A stretch of DNA of 64,000 bases from JAZGGS01 sp963749485. Lineage in GTDB: Bacteria; Bacteroidota; Ignavibacteria; Ignavibacteriales; Ignavibacteriaceae. The stretch lies in contig CAVVMV010000002.1 in NCBI GenBank assembly GCA_963749485.1, positions 201,117 to 265,116 of the forward strand. Reading direction: 5' to 3'. The position numbers and the translations under genes were made by a program. The notes beneath the pieces are model-generated. The model saw only the letters and a program-made list of their open reading frames with translations. It was not told where the DNA came from and made no database searches. Shown one piece after another: positions 38,804 to 48,556 of the stretch. Each line of letters begins with the position of its first letter. Position 1 is the first letter of the stretch.

Positions 38804-40074
38804 TAACTGTTTATGTATACAGCACCTTTAGAGCGAATAGATAAAATCTTTGCGCTTCCTTTCCCAAAAACCGGTTCAATTAATTTTATATATCCTTCAA
38901 CTAATTTAGCGGGCAGGTACACTTGAATTGTTCCGGCAAATCCACCACCGTGAACACGGCATGCACCTTCTTTTATTTCTTCAATGTATCTTTCGGTAAT
39001 AGCCAGTGCGAGTGAAACACCTTGTTCATAAACCTTTTTCGGAGAATAAATATTCTGCAGCCATTTAAAAGAAGAATTACCCGATTGATTAACTAACTCT
39101 AAATACTTACTAAAATCATTATTTCTAAGTGCAGCAACCTGGTGAACAACTTTTTCATTTTCTTCTATATAATGCATCGCTCTTAGAATAGCTCTATCAC
39201 CTAATTCTGTTCTTAATTTTTTGCAGTTAGAGAGAAGATCATTCATAGAAATATCTCTGCAAAATTCTTTATTAAAAAATTTTGCTACAGATTTCATTTC
39301 ATTGGGAATAGAGGCATAATCATCGGTTAAATCAGCATGACTCCCGCCGGTATCAACCATAATTATTTTATATCCCGTAGATTCAAAATCAAAATCTATT
39401 GTTTCTACTTTGGGAGCTTGCGGGTTTTCGAAATCGATGCTTATTATACCTCCAAAAGCAGATGCCATCTGATCCATTAATCCACAAGGTTTTCCGAAAT
39501 AATTGTTTTCAGCCTGCTGCCCTGCTATAGCAATTTGCTTTGATGAAATTTTATTCTCATTATAAAGTGCATTGAAAATAGTTCCAATTAATACTTCGAT
39601 AGATGCAGATGAACTTAATCCGGAACCTGTTAAAACTTCACTCGAAACAAATGCATTAAATCCTCCAATTCCATAACCCAGTTCTGTAAACCGGAAAGCA
39701 ATACCACGGATTAAAGCGTTAGTAGTTCCTTCCTCTTCTCTCTTTTTTTTCAGTTCATTAAGATTAACAAAGAATGGTGTATCGTATCCTTCAGAATAGA
39801 TTGTTACATCGTTACTATTATTATAATTACATACAGAAATTGTATCAAGATTAACACTGGCTGCCAGAACACGCCCATGGTTATGATCAGTATGATTACC
39901 CCCTAACTCAGTACGCCCGGGTGAACTAAAAATATGAAGATCAACATCTCCAAATTTAGCTTTGTGTTTATCAATTAATATTTTATATCGTTCGAATTGA
40001 GAATTTAATAAACCCGGTTCTTCTCCATATAAGATTCTAAGAGCATTCTTTAGTTTACTCTCATTAAAATTCAT
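38785..40074 (-). CDS. galK: Galactokinase
   Basis: Intact 429-residue GHMP kinase that phosphorylates galactose at C1 in the Leloir pathway. 'SPGRTELGGNHTDHNHGRVL' is the galactokinase signature, 'LTGSGLSSSASIEVLIG' the ATP-binding GHMP motif and 'RVHGGGFAGTIQVYLP' the C-terminal GHMP motif. It is somewhat longer than the E. coli enzyme, with an extended N-terminus. No galT, galE or transporter is adjacent. Confidence 0.93.
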   Translation of the reverse strand: MNFNESKLKNALRILYGEEPGLLNSQFERYKILIDKHKAKFGDVDLHIFSSPGRTELGGNHTDHNHGRVLAASVNLDTISVCNYNNSNDVTIYSEGYDTPFFVNLNELKKKREEEGTTNALIRGIAFRFTELGYGIGGFNAFVSSEVLTGSGLSSSASIEVLIGTIFNALYNENKISSKQIAIAGQQAENNYFGKPCGLMDQMASAFGGIISIDFENPQAPKVETIDFDFESTGYKIIMVDTGGSHADLTDDYASIPNEMKSVAKFFNKEFCRDISMNDLLSNCKKLRTELGDRAILRAMHYIEENEKVVHQVAALRNNDFSKYLELVNQSGNSSFKWLQNIYSPKKVYEQGVSLALAITERYIEEIKEGACRVHGGGFAGTIQVYLPAKLVEGYIKLIEPVFGKGSAKILSIRSKGAVYINSYFNTGS

Positions 40075-40141
40075 CAGGTGTTCTCAATTTATTGAATTTT
40101 AAATCCGTAGTGAGCATCAATTAAAATTATGCCGGATTTTT

Positions 40142-41783
40142 CTACTTTAGAAGAATTAGCTTTTTCGTCTGGCTAAGGTTGCCTGCGTTGAGACGGTAAA
40201 AATAAATCCCTGAGCTTAAATGCGAGGCATCAAAATCAATTGTATAATTACCGGCCGGCTGCCACTGATTAACGAGGATTTCTATTTCACTTCCGAAAAC
40301 ATCAAACACAGATAATTCTATTTCACCTGCCGAAGGGAGCGAATACCGTATAGTTGTTGAAGGGTTAAAAGGGTTTGGATAATTTTGTTCAAGAGTAAAT
40401 TCAACCACCCCCGTAAAATCAACTTCGATTATTCTGGAGTAGCTAATTGTACCGTCATAGTCAATCTGTTTTAACCGGTAAGAATAAACGCCGGCGATAA
40501 GGTTGTCATCTGTGAAAGTGTAATGTTTTGCTTCCGTTGTTGTTCCGTAACCTTCTATAAACCCTATCTTCACCCAACCGTTGTTGTCATTCTGAGTGAA
40601 ACGAAGAATCTCAAAACCACTATTGTTAGTCTCTGTTGCGGTAGACCAATTCAAGTTAACTTTATTCCCTGCCTGTAGAGCAGTAAATGAAACTAACTCA
40701 ACTGGTAATGGGTTTTCACTGTCTGTAAATCTTGCAACATAATTTGCCTGGATGTTGCTGCCCACCTGGTTGAATGCACCGCCAATTATCATTGAACCGG
40801 TTGAACCTTGAACAGCCATCGCATCAACTGAACCGGTTGCCCCTTCTCCAATTGGAGACCAGGTTGAATTAACCATATTGAATTTTGCTATCCTGTTTGC
40901 AGGCTGACTGCCGGCAGTTGTAAACATACCGCCAACATAAAGATCATTTTCGCTTTGCTGAATTGAAAAAACCGATCCGTTTACACCATCGCCAAGAGTA
41001 TGCCATGCAGAACCATCCCACCTTGCTATCCTGCCGGGAACACTTCCGCCTGCCATTGTAAATACTCCACCCACATAAACATCGCTGCCAACAATAGAAA
41101 TAGCCCTGACGATTCCATTTACGCCGCCGCCAACATCCGACCAGTTATTACCATCCCATTTAGCCAGGCTGGTTACATTATTACCTCCGGCAATATTGAA
41201 AATACCCCCGGCATATACATCATTTCCCGAAACAGCAATAGCATTAACTTCGTTATTAATACCACTGCCCAAAGGAGACCAGGAAACACCATCCCATTTA
41301 GCAATCTGTTTGCAGAAATCTCCACCCGCCTCTGTAAAGAAACCGCCGGCATAAAGATTAGTTCCGCTTACTGCTAAACACAAAATAAGTTCATTTACTC
41401 CCTGCCCGAGTGCCGACCAGTTTGAACCATCCCACTTGGCAATATTATTAACAGGAACGCCGCCTGCCATGAGAAAAAAAGCCCGCCACATAAATATCGT
41501 TTCCAATTACTGCAATTGCATTAACTTCACCGTTCAAACCAGAACCAAGAGCAGACCATGAACTGCCATCCCACTTGGCAATATTGTTTACGAGTGTTCC
41601 TCCGGCTAAAGCAAATAATCCTCCTACATAAACATCGTTATCTAAAACAGCAACTGCCTTAGACGTGCTGCTTAAACCGTCGCCCAAAGTAAACCACTCA
41701 ATATTTTCATCAATTGTTTGCGAGTATGTTAACGGCGAAAAAATAAATAGTACAATTAACGCAATGATAATTCTATCTTTCAA
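40142..41783 (-). CDS. Repeat-rich T9SS cargo protein with C-terminal sorting domain (frame broken once)
   Basis: Signal peptide ('LIVLFIFSPLTYSQ'), then about seven repeats of roughly 47 residues with the pattern 'IAKWDG..W..LG.G(V/L)NG.V.A...... YVGG.F..AGG', probably a beta-propeller-like fold. A linker domain ('ELVSFTALQAGNKVNLNWST') precedes the sorting domain: 'LEQNYPNPFNPSTTIRYSLP', 'YTIDFDASHLSSGIYFYRL' and the ending 'KKLILLK'. Frame is lost near 41475, where a run of seven A breaks 'GFFLMAGGVPVNNIAKW' between repeats. Corrected length is about 547 residues. Exported by the type IX system and presumably held on or released from the surface. The ligand is unknown. Confidence 0.88.
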
Positions 41784-42197
41784 AACTGTCTCCTAATATG
41801 AATAAATACTGTTAAAATTCTGCCAGAGTGATGGGTTTGTCGGCAGGAGTACCTGTTCTAAACAAATATACAAAAAAATGGTTATATCAACCCACCCGCA
41901 AATATCAATTAACAAGAGTTGAAGTTGTGCTGGGGATTCTAATTTAGGTCGAAGAAATTTTTACCATCCCGCCAATAAATTTTTTAATTAGTTTTACTGC
42001 TCACTCTTTAGCTTCGCCTGGATTGATAAAACCATCCGTGGCTGTGATATTCAGCACATAAGTTAAAACATTAAAAGTAAAGTCATATCATTAAAAATAT
42101 CCTTTCATAAAGTTTAAATGGTGTTTGGCCATCATCATCATTACGTTTTACCAAGTTATTATTGACAACCTAATGTTCAAGTTAAAAGAGGTGTGAT
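41784..42197. other. Intergenic region with a possible coding remnant
   Basis: The region separates two divergently transcribed genes, so it should contain both promoters; I cannot place them securely. Between about 42015 and 42098 on the minus strand a short frame reads 'FTFNVLTYVLNITATDGFIN' and then 'PGEAKE' before a stop. It looks protein-like but has no start and no family I recognise. The rest is AT-rich with no visible feature. Confidence 0.4.
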
Positions 42198-42617
42198 ATG
42201 AAAAAGGCATTAATAATCGTCCAGAGTAAAAACAGCCCCACTAAAAAATTTGGTGAAGAAATTGCTGAATTCCTCCTTTACAGGGGGCTCTCGGCTGAGC
42301 TTGTCCCGATTGACAGCTTTGAACCTAAAAAGCTTGAAGGTGCAAATTATTTGCTTCTTAGCGGCTGGAGAAACGGCTCTTTATTTTCACCCAAGAATCC
42401 CGATAATGAATGGGCAACCTTTGTAAAAAAACTTCCAACGCTTAATGGAATAAAGACGGCATTATTCACTTCATATAAATTCTTCTCAGGCGGTATGCTA
42501 AGAAGTATGAAAAAATACCTGGCGAACAAAACTGAGAACCTTGAGTTTGCTTTTACATCAAGAGATGGTTCTCTTTCTGTTTCCGATAAACTGACTCTGA
42601 ATGAATTTTTAAAATAG
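42198..42617 (+). CDS. Flavodoxin-fold-like protein
   Basis: Intact, 139 residues. It starts 'MKKALIIVQSKNSPTKKFGE', a strand followed by a small loop as in flavodoxins. 'YLLLSGWRNGSLFSP' and 'IKTALFTSYKFFSGG' occupy the places of the second and third flavin loops. The classic T/SxTGxT phosphate loop is not clear, so FMN binding is uncertain. The gene is alone between a divergent T9SS cargo and a convergent cupin gene. Confidence 0.6.
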   Translation: MKKALIIVQSKNSPTKKFGEEIAEFLLYRGLSAELVPIDSFEPKKLEGANYLLLSGWRNGSLFSPKNPDNEWATFVKKLPTLNGIKTALFTSYKFFSGGMLRSMKKYLANKTENLEFAFTSRDGSLSVSDKLTLNEFLK

Positions 42618-42662
42618 AGATTTAAAAGGTTACGGCTAAATTTCAGGTGTCTTCTATATTTT

Positions 42663-42986
42663 TTAAGGCAGATAATCTTCTCTAGCGGGAGAAAAAACTT
42701 CAATCACTACTGAATCTTCAAGTACCTCAACACTGTGCTCAACATTTCCCGGAATAGACCAGCTGTCACCTGCTTCGGCATTGTGGTCTTCATCTGCAAT
42801 TTTAAAGGTCATCCGCCCGGAAATCATATATCCGGTTTGTTCGTGTGGATGTTTATAAATTGGAACTATGCTTCCCTTCTTAAGCCAAAATTCACCGAGA
42901 GAGGTTTTATCACCATAAACCAATGTCTTGTAAGTAACTCCATCAAAGGCTTTTTTGTAATTGTTAAGTACTTTTTTATAAAACAT
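42663..42986 (-). CDS. Small cupin-domain protein
   Basis: Intact, 107 residues, a single-domain cupin. Motif 1 is 'YKHPHEQTGYMISGRMTF' (two His and one Glu as metal ligands, then Gly). Motif 2 is 'AGDSWSIPGNVEHSVEV', with the final His ligand. Function is unknown; such proteins bind metals and may be small isomerases, dioxygenases or sensors. GGAG is visible upstream of the ATG. Confidence 0.85.
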   Translation of the reverse strand: MFYKKVLNNYKKAFDGVTYKTLVYGDKTSLGEFWLKKGSIVPIYKHPHEQTGYMISGRMTFKIADEDHNAEAGDSWSIPGNVEHSVEVLEDSVVIEVFSPAREDYLP

Positions 42987-43037
42987 TTTTAACTCCTTTT
43001 TAATGATGAGTTATTCGATATTTTATTTTACTGAGAT

Positions 43038-43190
43038 GATATAAATATTACTGTAGAAAAATTAAAAGCTTGCGGTGTTGAATTTACTAATGAAATTACC
43101 AACCAGCGCTATGGTCTTGTAACACATTTTATAATGCACGGCAACTTACAGGTTCAACTGTATGAGCCACTTTCCAAGAAAAAATTATAG
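43038..43190 (+). pseudogene. 3' remnant of a glyoxalase/VOC-family gene
   Basis: An open frame of 50 codons, closed upstream by TGA at 43032, reads 'VEKLKACGVEFTNEITNQRY' followed by 'GLVTHFIMHGNLQVQLYEP' and a stop. This matches the C-terminal half of VOC (glyoxalase/bleomycin-resistance) proteins, including 'G.ef..' and the final metal-ligand strand 'vqLYEP'. The N-terminal half and start are missing and do not appear in other frames upstream, where the cupin gene begins on the opposite strand. It is a deletion remnant rather than an indel break. Confidence 0.75.
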
Positions 43191-43214
43191 TGTCTTCAGC
43201 ACTCTTTTTATGAT

Positions 43215-43652
43215 TTATTGATTTCTCGAAGCATTAAAGGTCCCGCTATAACCAAATCCTTCCTGGTTCAGCCATTTCCATGCACCATCAAAAGAACCGC
43301 TGCCAAACTCGCCAATCAGTTCAGTATCAATTTCAACTTGGTCGGGGTTTAGATTAATACGCAGCGTATCACCTTCAACAGAACCTATCAAAATACCGCT
43401 TCCAAATTGGGCTCCGCAGTTATTACATTCGCGTACTTTTCTTATGTGCCAGTTTCCTGTAACTCCGTTTGAATCGGGCGGGTTAATATAAAGCGTACCT
43501 TCTCCAACCAGCTCACCTAAAAAGGTATAACTCCTGTATGAATAGCTGCCGTAAGGAAACTGCTCGCTTGTCTGGCTTGATGAGCATGAAAGAAAAAGGA
43601 ACAAAAAGATTGATATGCTGATTGCTGCTGCTGATAATGATTTCATTTTCAT
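43215..43652 (-). CDS. Small lipoprotein of unknown function
   Basis: Intact, 145 residues. The lipoprotein signal ends 'FLFLFLSCSSSQ'. The mature part is beta-rich with many Gly residues and one CNNC pair ('VRECNNCGAQFGSG'), consistent with a small barrel such as a lipocalin-like or META-like fold. The ending 'GAWKWLNQEGFGYSGTFNA' has the repeated strand pattern of such barrels. No named family is recognised. Confidence 0.65.
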   Translation of the reverse strand: MKMKSLSAAAISISIFLFLFLSCSSSQTSEQFPYGSYSYRSYTFLGELVGEGTLYINPPDSNGVTGNWHIRKVRECNNCGAQFGSGILIGSVEGDTLRINLNPDQVEIDTELIGEFGSGSFDGAWKWLNQEGFGYSGTFNASRNQ

Positions 43653-43987
43653 AATATGCTCTCCATAAAAAATTTTATCTTCGTTTTTTTATATAAGATC
43701 AATCTTATACTGATCTAAAGTCAATGGAATAAATGATAAATAATTATTACGCCGTGCTAATTGTATTATTCTATAAAACAATTCACTCAACAAATTAGAG
43801 CAAATTTCCCAAAGCTGGTAATTATCCTCCCTTTTCTTTCAATATTGATATTTTTAACTTAGAAAACCTTATAAAACTTTCAAAATCAAACTATATTCAT
43901 ACTTCTTTCTGGCGTTTTTTTTGATATATCAGTTAGTTGATACTAACAGCAAAAATAATATAATCACACAATAAAGTATTTGAGACA
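43653..43987. other. Intergenic region between divergent genes; candidate operator
   Basis: AT-rich spacer that should hold promoters for the lipoprotein (minus) and the nfnAB-like pair (plus). A perfect inverted repeat GTTAGT, TGAT, ACTAAC lies at 43932-43947, about 40 bases before the plus-strand ATG, and could be an operator. I see nothing else. Confidence 0.4.
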
Positions 43988-44855
43988 ATGTATAAAATAA
44001 TTTCCGCACAGTTTATTGCACCCGAAGTTAAAAAGTTCGTAATAGAAGCCCCCAAGATTGCCCGTAAAAGGAAAGCCGGGCAGTTTGTAATCATCAGAAT
44101 TGATGAGCACGGTGAAAGAATTCCTTTAACTATTGCTGATTCGGATGAGCGAAAAAGGAACGATTACTATTATTGTTCAGGGTGTTGGTAAAACCACCAA
44201 AGAGTTAAACTCGCTTGAGAGCGGCGAAGAGATTATGGATGTTGTAGGTCCGCTTGGCAAGCCATCACACATAGAAAATTTTGGAACGGCTGTTTCAATT
44301 GGCGGAGGCGTTGGTACTGCAATTGCATATCCTACCGCGGTTGCACTTAAAGAAGCTGGTAACCATACAATTTCAATAATCGGCGGAAGAACAAAAGAGT
44401 TTGTTATACTCGAAGATGAACTTAAAGAAGTTTGCGATGAGGTTTATCCAACAACTGATGACGGAAGCTACGGTTTCCACGGATTCGTTACACAAAAACT
44501 GCAGGAGTTAATCGATTCCGGTAAGAAGATAGATTTTGTTTTGGCAATTGGACCAATCCCAATGATGAAAGCTGTTGCAGAAGTTACAAGACCACACGGA
44601 ATTAATACAGTTGTAAGCTTAAACCCGGTTATGGTGGATGGCACAGGAATGTGCGGGGGATGCCGTGCAACGGTTGATAATAAAACTGTTTTTGTTTGTG
44701 TTGACGGACCCGAATTCGATGCGCATAAAGTTGATTTTAAAACTCTGGAAAGAAGAAATGATGCTTATGCAATAGCAGAACACGATGCGCTTGAAAAACA
44801 TATTTGCAAACTTGATAAGATGGCGCTTAATAGTAAAGAAGAAATTACTGCATAA
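43988..44855 (+). CDS. NfnA-type FAD/[2Fe-2S] subunit (ferredoxin:NADP+ oxidoreductase / sulfide dehydrogenase alpha; frame broken once)
   Basis: About 289 residues, related to dihydroorotate dehydrogenase electron-transfer subunits (PyrK). 'AGQFVIIRIDEHGERIPLTI' is the flavin-binding start, 'SIGGGVGTAIAYP' the NAD-binding Gly-rich motif, and 'GTGMCGGCRATV' with 'FVCVDGPEFDAH' supplies the [2Fe-2S] cysteines. Frame is lost near 44150 with one base too many, then continues 'EKGTITIIVQGVGKTT'. Together with the next gene, 20 bases away, it forms an NfnAB/SudAB-type complex. Electron-bifurcating transhydrogenation and sulfide/polysulfide redox are both known for this pair and cannot be distinguished here. 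Confidence 0.88.
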
Positions 44856-44875
44856 ATATTATAAAGAGTATACAA

Positions 44876-46323
44876 ATGGAAAAATTATCAAACAAAGAAA
44901 GAATGAAAATACCCCGCCAGTCAATGCCTGAACAGGATAGCGTTGAACGGTGCACATAATTTTAAAGAGGTTAACTTAGGATTTACAGAAGAGCTCGCAA
45001 TGCTTGAAGCACAACGATGTCTTCAATGTCCCAAAGCCATCCTGTGTAGAAGGCTGCCCGGTAGGCGTTAAGATAGGTGATTTTATTACGCTGGTTGCAG
45101 AAGGAAAATACATGGAAGCTGCGGCAAAAATAAAAGAAGATAATATGCTTCCGGCAATATGCGGAAGGGTTTGCCCGCAGGAAGAACAATGCGAAATTAA
45201 ATGTGTGGTTGGTAAAAAGAATGAACCGGTTGCAATCGGAAGATTGGAAAGATTTGTTGCAGATTATGAAAGAACCGAGCTTGGTTTAAGAAAACCTGAA
45301 CTGCAGCCAAAGACAGGTTATAAAGTTGCAATTGTAGGAAGCGGTCCTGCGGGTTTAAGCTGCGCTGCAGATCTTATACAGAAGGGACACGATGTAACTG
45401 TTTTTGAAGCCCTTCATGAACTTGGCGGAGTTTTAATTTACGGCATACCTGAATTTCGTCTTCCAAAAGAGATTGTAAAAACCGAAATAGATGTTTTAAA
45501 AGATGCCGGGGTTGAATTCCAAACAAACGCTGTAATTGGTTTTACAGATACTTTAGATGAGTTGCTGGAAAACGGTTATGATGCCGCATTTATAGGTGTG
45601 GGCGCCGGCTTGCCATATTTTCTTAATATTGATGGTGAAAACCTTAACGGGGTTTATTCTGCAAATGAATTTCTTACCCGGGTTAATTTAATGAAGGCGT
45701 ACAAGTTCCCCGAATATGATACACCGGTTTTTGATTGTAAAGATAAAAACATTGCTGTCTTCGGCGGAGGTAATACTGCAATGGATGCTGTAAGAACATC
45801 GAAACGGCTTGGTGCTAAAAATGCATACATCATTTACCGCAGATCGGAAGTTGAGATGCCGGCTCGTATTGAAGAAGTTCATCATGCTAAAGAGGAAGGA
45901 ATTGAATTCCTTCTGCTGGCAAATCCGCTTGAGTTTACAGGCGATGAAAACGGCTGGCTTAAAGGTGTTAAGCTTATTAAAATGGAACTTGGTGAGCCGG
46001 ATGATTCGGGCAGAAGAAGACCCGTTCCGATTGATGGCTCTGAATATATACTTGATATTGATATGGCTGTAATTGCAATTGGCAACGGCTCAAATCCAAT
46101 CATCCAGAAAACAACTCCTGATTTAAACTTTAATAAATGGGGTAACATCCAGGTTAATGAGGAGACCATGGAAACATCCAAAAAGGGTGTGTTTGCAGGC
46201 GGCGATATTGTAACCGGCGGTGCAACGGTTATACTTGCAATGGGTGCAGGAAGAAAAGCTGCAAGTGCAATTGATGCTTACCTTATGAAAACGGAAAGCC
46301 CGGTAAAAGAAGAAATTGTTTAA
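44876..46323 (+). CDS. NfnB-type flavoprotein subunit (GltD-like; frame broken twice)
   Basis: About 482 residues. The N-terminal domain carries two [4Fe-4S] sites: 'RCLQCPKPSCVEGCPVG' and 'CGRVCPQEEQCEIKC'. FAD binding is 'VAIVGSGPAGLSCAADL' and NADPH binding 'IAVFGGGNTAMDAVRTSKRLG' (in part). The ending 'FAGGDIVTGGATVILAMGAG' is typical of the glutamate synthase small-subunit superfamily. Breaks lie near 44952 ('VERAHNFKEVNLGF' follows) and near 45032 (one extra g). The start is the ATG at 44876. No large glutamate synthase subunit is nearby, and pairing with the upstream FAD/[2Fe-2S] gene makes NfnB/SudA more likely than GltD. Confidence 0.9.
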
Positions 46324-46358
46324 TGCTGAATAATTTTTTTATAAATGAACAGCATGTA

Positions 46359-46379
46359 GAGCGACCCGCTGATTCGCTC
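46359..46379. repeat. Short hairpin repeat with the CGCTGATTCGCT core
   Basis: GAGCG, 11-base loop, CGCTC, 36 bases after the nfnB-like stop and followed by 'acttaaaatatttttt'. It includes CGCTGATTCGCT (46367-46378), identical to the core at 37771-37782. It may act as a terminator for the preceding pair. Confidence 0.5.
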
Positions 46380-46529
46380 ACTTAAAATATTTTTTACAGA
46401 CTATATAAATTTTTGGTTACTTAATTCATTTAGATTGCACAGTCTCATTTTAAACGACTGTTATCAAGTTCCCGCCCACAGATTTTTTAGCTCGCTAATA
46501 TCTTCTACACACCCCCTATACCAATTCAA

Positions 46530-46560
46530 TTGAGAACGCTGGTAAGGAAAGTTATCTTTG
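46530..46560 (+). promoter_or_regulatory. Bacteroidota-type promoter for the HEAT-repeat gene
   Basis: TTG at 46530-46532, then 20 bases, then TATCTTTG at 46553-46560. This matches the Bacteroidota sigma factor consensus (TTG at about -33, TAnnTTTG at about -7), with correct spacing. Transcription would begin near 46566, some 33 bases before the ATG at 46599. Confidence 0.6.
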
Positions 46561-46598
46561 CAGCAGTATCAATAATAAAAAACCACAAGAGGTAAACA

Positions 46599-47028
46599 AT
46601 GAAAAGGCAAATAGTTCTTTTTACGTTTTTCTTGCTGGTAGCATTTCCCTTCCTTACATATGCACAAACAAATGTGCAAACTCAAATGTCTGCTAAAAAA
46701 GATTGCGTTAAAAAAAGTCTTCTGCTCGGGATGGAATCTGAAAATCTTGGATTGCAATCATGCGCCGCATATATGCTTGGCGAATTCTGCTGTGATGAAG
46801 CTGTTGTTCCGCTGCTTAAAATTTTGCACAATAGTCCCTTATGAAGAGATGCGGATAATGGCAGCACTTTCGTTATATAAAATTGGTGATTCGCGCGGAA
46901 TTTTTGCTATCAGGCAGGCAATAAAGTTTGATGATAGCAAACGGGTACGAAAGCTGTGCGATAAGTTTTACAGGGCTTATCTTCAAGCTGAAGAAAAGCC
47001 GGTGGCTAGCTTTATGGCAGTAAAATAG
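46599..47028 (+). CDS. Small exported HEAT-repeat protein (frame broken once)
   Basis: About 143 residues corrected. A signal peptide ('FTFFLLVAFPFLTYAQ') is followed by HEAT-type helix pairs: 'QSCAAYMLGEFCCDEAVVPL' and 'RIMAALSLYKIGDSRGIFAI'. An extra t near 46842 shifts the frame inside the first repeat, and the joint reads 'ILHNSPYEEMRIMAALSLY'. Likely periplasmic and a protein-protein scaffold. A TAnnTTTG-type promoter lies just upstream, so it is probably transcribed alone. Confidence 0.72.
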
Positions 47029-47154
47029 TTGTGCCAGATTACTACGGTTTATTTTATTTACAACATTAAGCTACTCTGGAAATAAATATTAAATTTTAGA
47101 AATATTCATTAAGTTGTGTTTTAATCTAAAGTGCATCTTATATAATATTTCTTT

Positions 47155-48496
47155 ATGCTACGATTAACCGTACTGTTTTTAATTATTTTTTATTTTTTAC
47201 CGCCGGGTAATTCTCTTGCCCAAAACGAAAGGGAAGAGTGGAGACAAATCCCTTCCCCTACAGATAAAACCCTAAGGAACCTTCATTTTATAGATGCACA
47301 AACGGGCTGGGCTGCAGGTGAAGACGGTACAATAATTCATACCTCTAACGGGGGCGATAACTGGGTGGTTCAAAACAGTACTGTACAAACGTTTATAGTA
47401 GATATTTTTTTTATTAACGAAAATATTGGCTGGGCAATTACCTTTAGAGATACTTTTCCCTTCGGCTCAATAATTCTTAATACTACGAACGGCGGAGATA
47501 ACTGGATTGCAGAGGATTACCCTGACGGCAATGCATTTATGAATACAATCTTCTTTTTCGATTCGTTAAACGGCTGGATAGGTGGAACGTATATTGCCGG
47601 CACAACCAATGGCGGTGCAACCTGGGTTAGGGCAGATGTTGATTCAAGTATGATTTCCGGTCTTCCTGTTTATAATTTTAATTTTTACAACCGGCAGTTC
47701 GGTTATGCATGCGGCGGTTACCTCGATCTTGCGGGAGTAATATGGCGAACAACAAACTATGGCGAAAGCTGGTCTGCAACAGGTGTTAGCCCCGACCAGG
47801 TTTTTGATCTTTACATTATAGATTCACTCAATGCTATAACGCTATCCGGCGACCCGGAAGGTTTTTTTGGAATAGGCGATATTAAAACAACCGATGCCGG
47901 CACAAGCTGGACATACGAAGAATTGTCTTTATCCGGTCTCTCATTTGCAATCGATTTTAGAACTGAATCTGAAGGTTGGTCTGCATCCGGGTATAAATTC
48001 CTTATTTACATCAGATAGTGGGATTAGCTGGGAGGATAAAGAAATACCCGACAGCGCTATTATTTTTGATCTTACATTTATTGATTCCCGAAATGGTTTT
48101 GCTGTTGGAGAAAACGGTGTAATATTAAAATACATTCCTGGTCCTGTAGATATTTACGAAACGGAAATGATGATGTTCCTTCAGATTTTATTTTATATCA
48201 GAATTACCCCAACCCATTTAATCCGGGTACGAAGATAAGATTTACAATTCCCGAAGACGCGAGACGAGAAACGCAAAACAGCTTGCCCACCAACGGCGTG
48301 GTGAGTTTAAAAGTTTATGACGTTCTGGGAAATGAAATTGCAACTTTAGTAAATGAAGAGAAACCTGCCGGCGATTACGAGGTAGATTTTCAATACAGAT
48401 TTAATAAATCAAAAAGGTTCGCTTCCAAACGGTGTCTATTTCTACCAGCTCGTTGCCGGAACATTTGTTCAAACAAAAAAAATGATCTTATATTAA
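47155..48496 (+). CDS. YCF48-like (BNR-type) propeller protein with T9SS sorting domain (frame broken at least three times)
   Basis: Signal peptide ('FYFLPPGNSLAQ'), then several YCF48-like blades with 'GWAAGEDGTIIHTSNGGDNW', 'ILNTTNGGDNWI' and 'GTTNGGATWV' motifs, probably a beta-propeller. The last blade and sorting domain run through other frames: 'SLFTSDSGISWEDKEIP', 'FAVGENGVILKYI', 'LYQNYPNPFNPGTKIRFTIP', 'VVSLKVYDVLGNEIATLVN', and, after dropping one t, 'SLPNGVYFYQLVAGTFVQTK' with a stop at 48496. Corrected length is about 447 residues. The sorting domain carries a 12-residue insertion. It is a secreted surface protein; its target is unknown. A terminator follows directly. Confidence 0.85.
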
Positions 48497-48501
48497 AATA
48501 A

Positions 48502-48533
48502 AAACCCCCTGCAATATAATCTGCAAGGGGTTT
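48502..48533. terminator. Bidirectional terminator between convergent T9SS genes
   Basis: AAACCCCCTGCA and TGCAAGGGGTTT form a 12-base stem with one mismatch and an 8-base loop (ATATAATC), flanked by A-rich sequence on the left and T-rich on the right. It lies 5 bases after the plus-strand gene and 23 bases after the end of the minus-strand gene, so it can serve both. Confidence 0.85.
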
Positions 48534-48556
48534 CCTGTTTTCTGTCCGTTCTATTG

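Noticed and set aside
44876..46323. Small subunit of glutamate synthase (gltD)
   Set aside because: No gltB is adjacent, and the gene is paired with a PyrK-like FAD/[2Fe-2S] gene, which is the NfnAB/SudAB arrangement.
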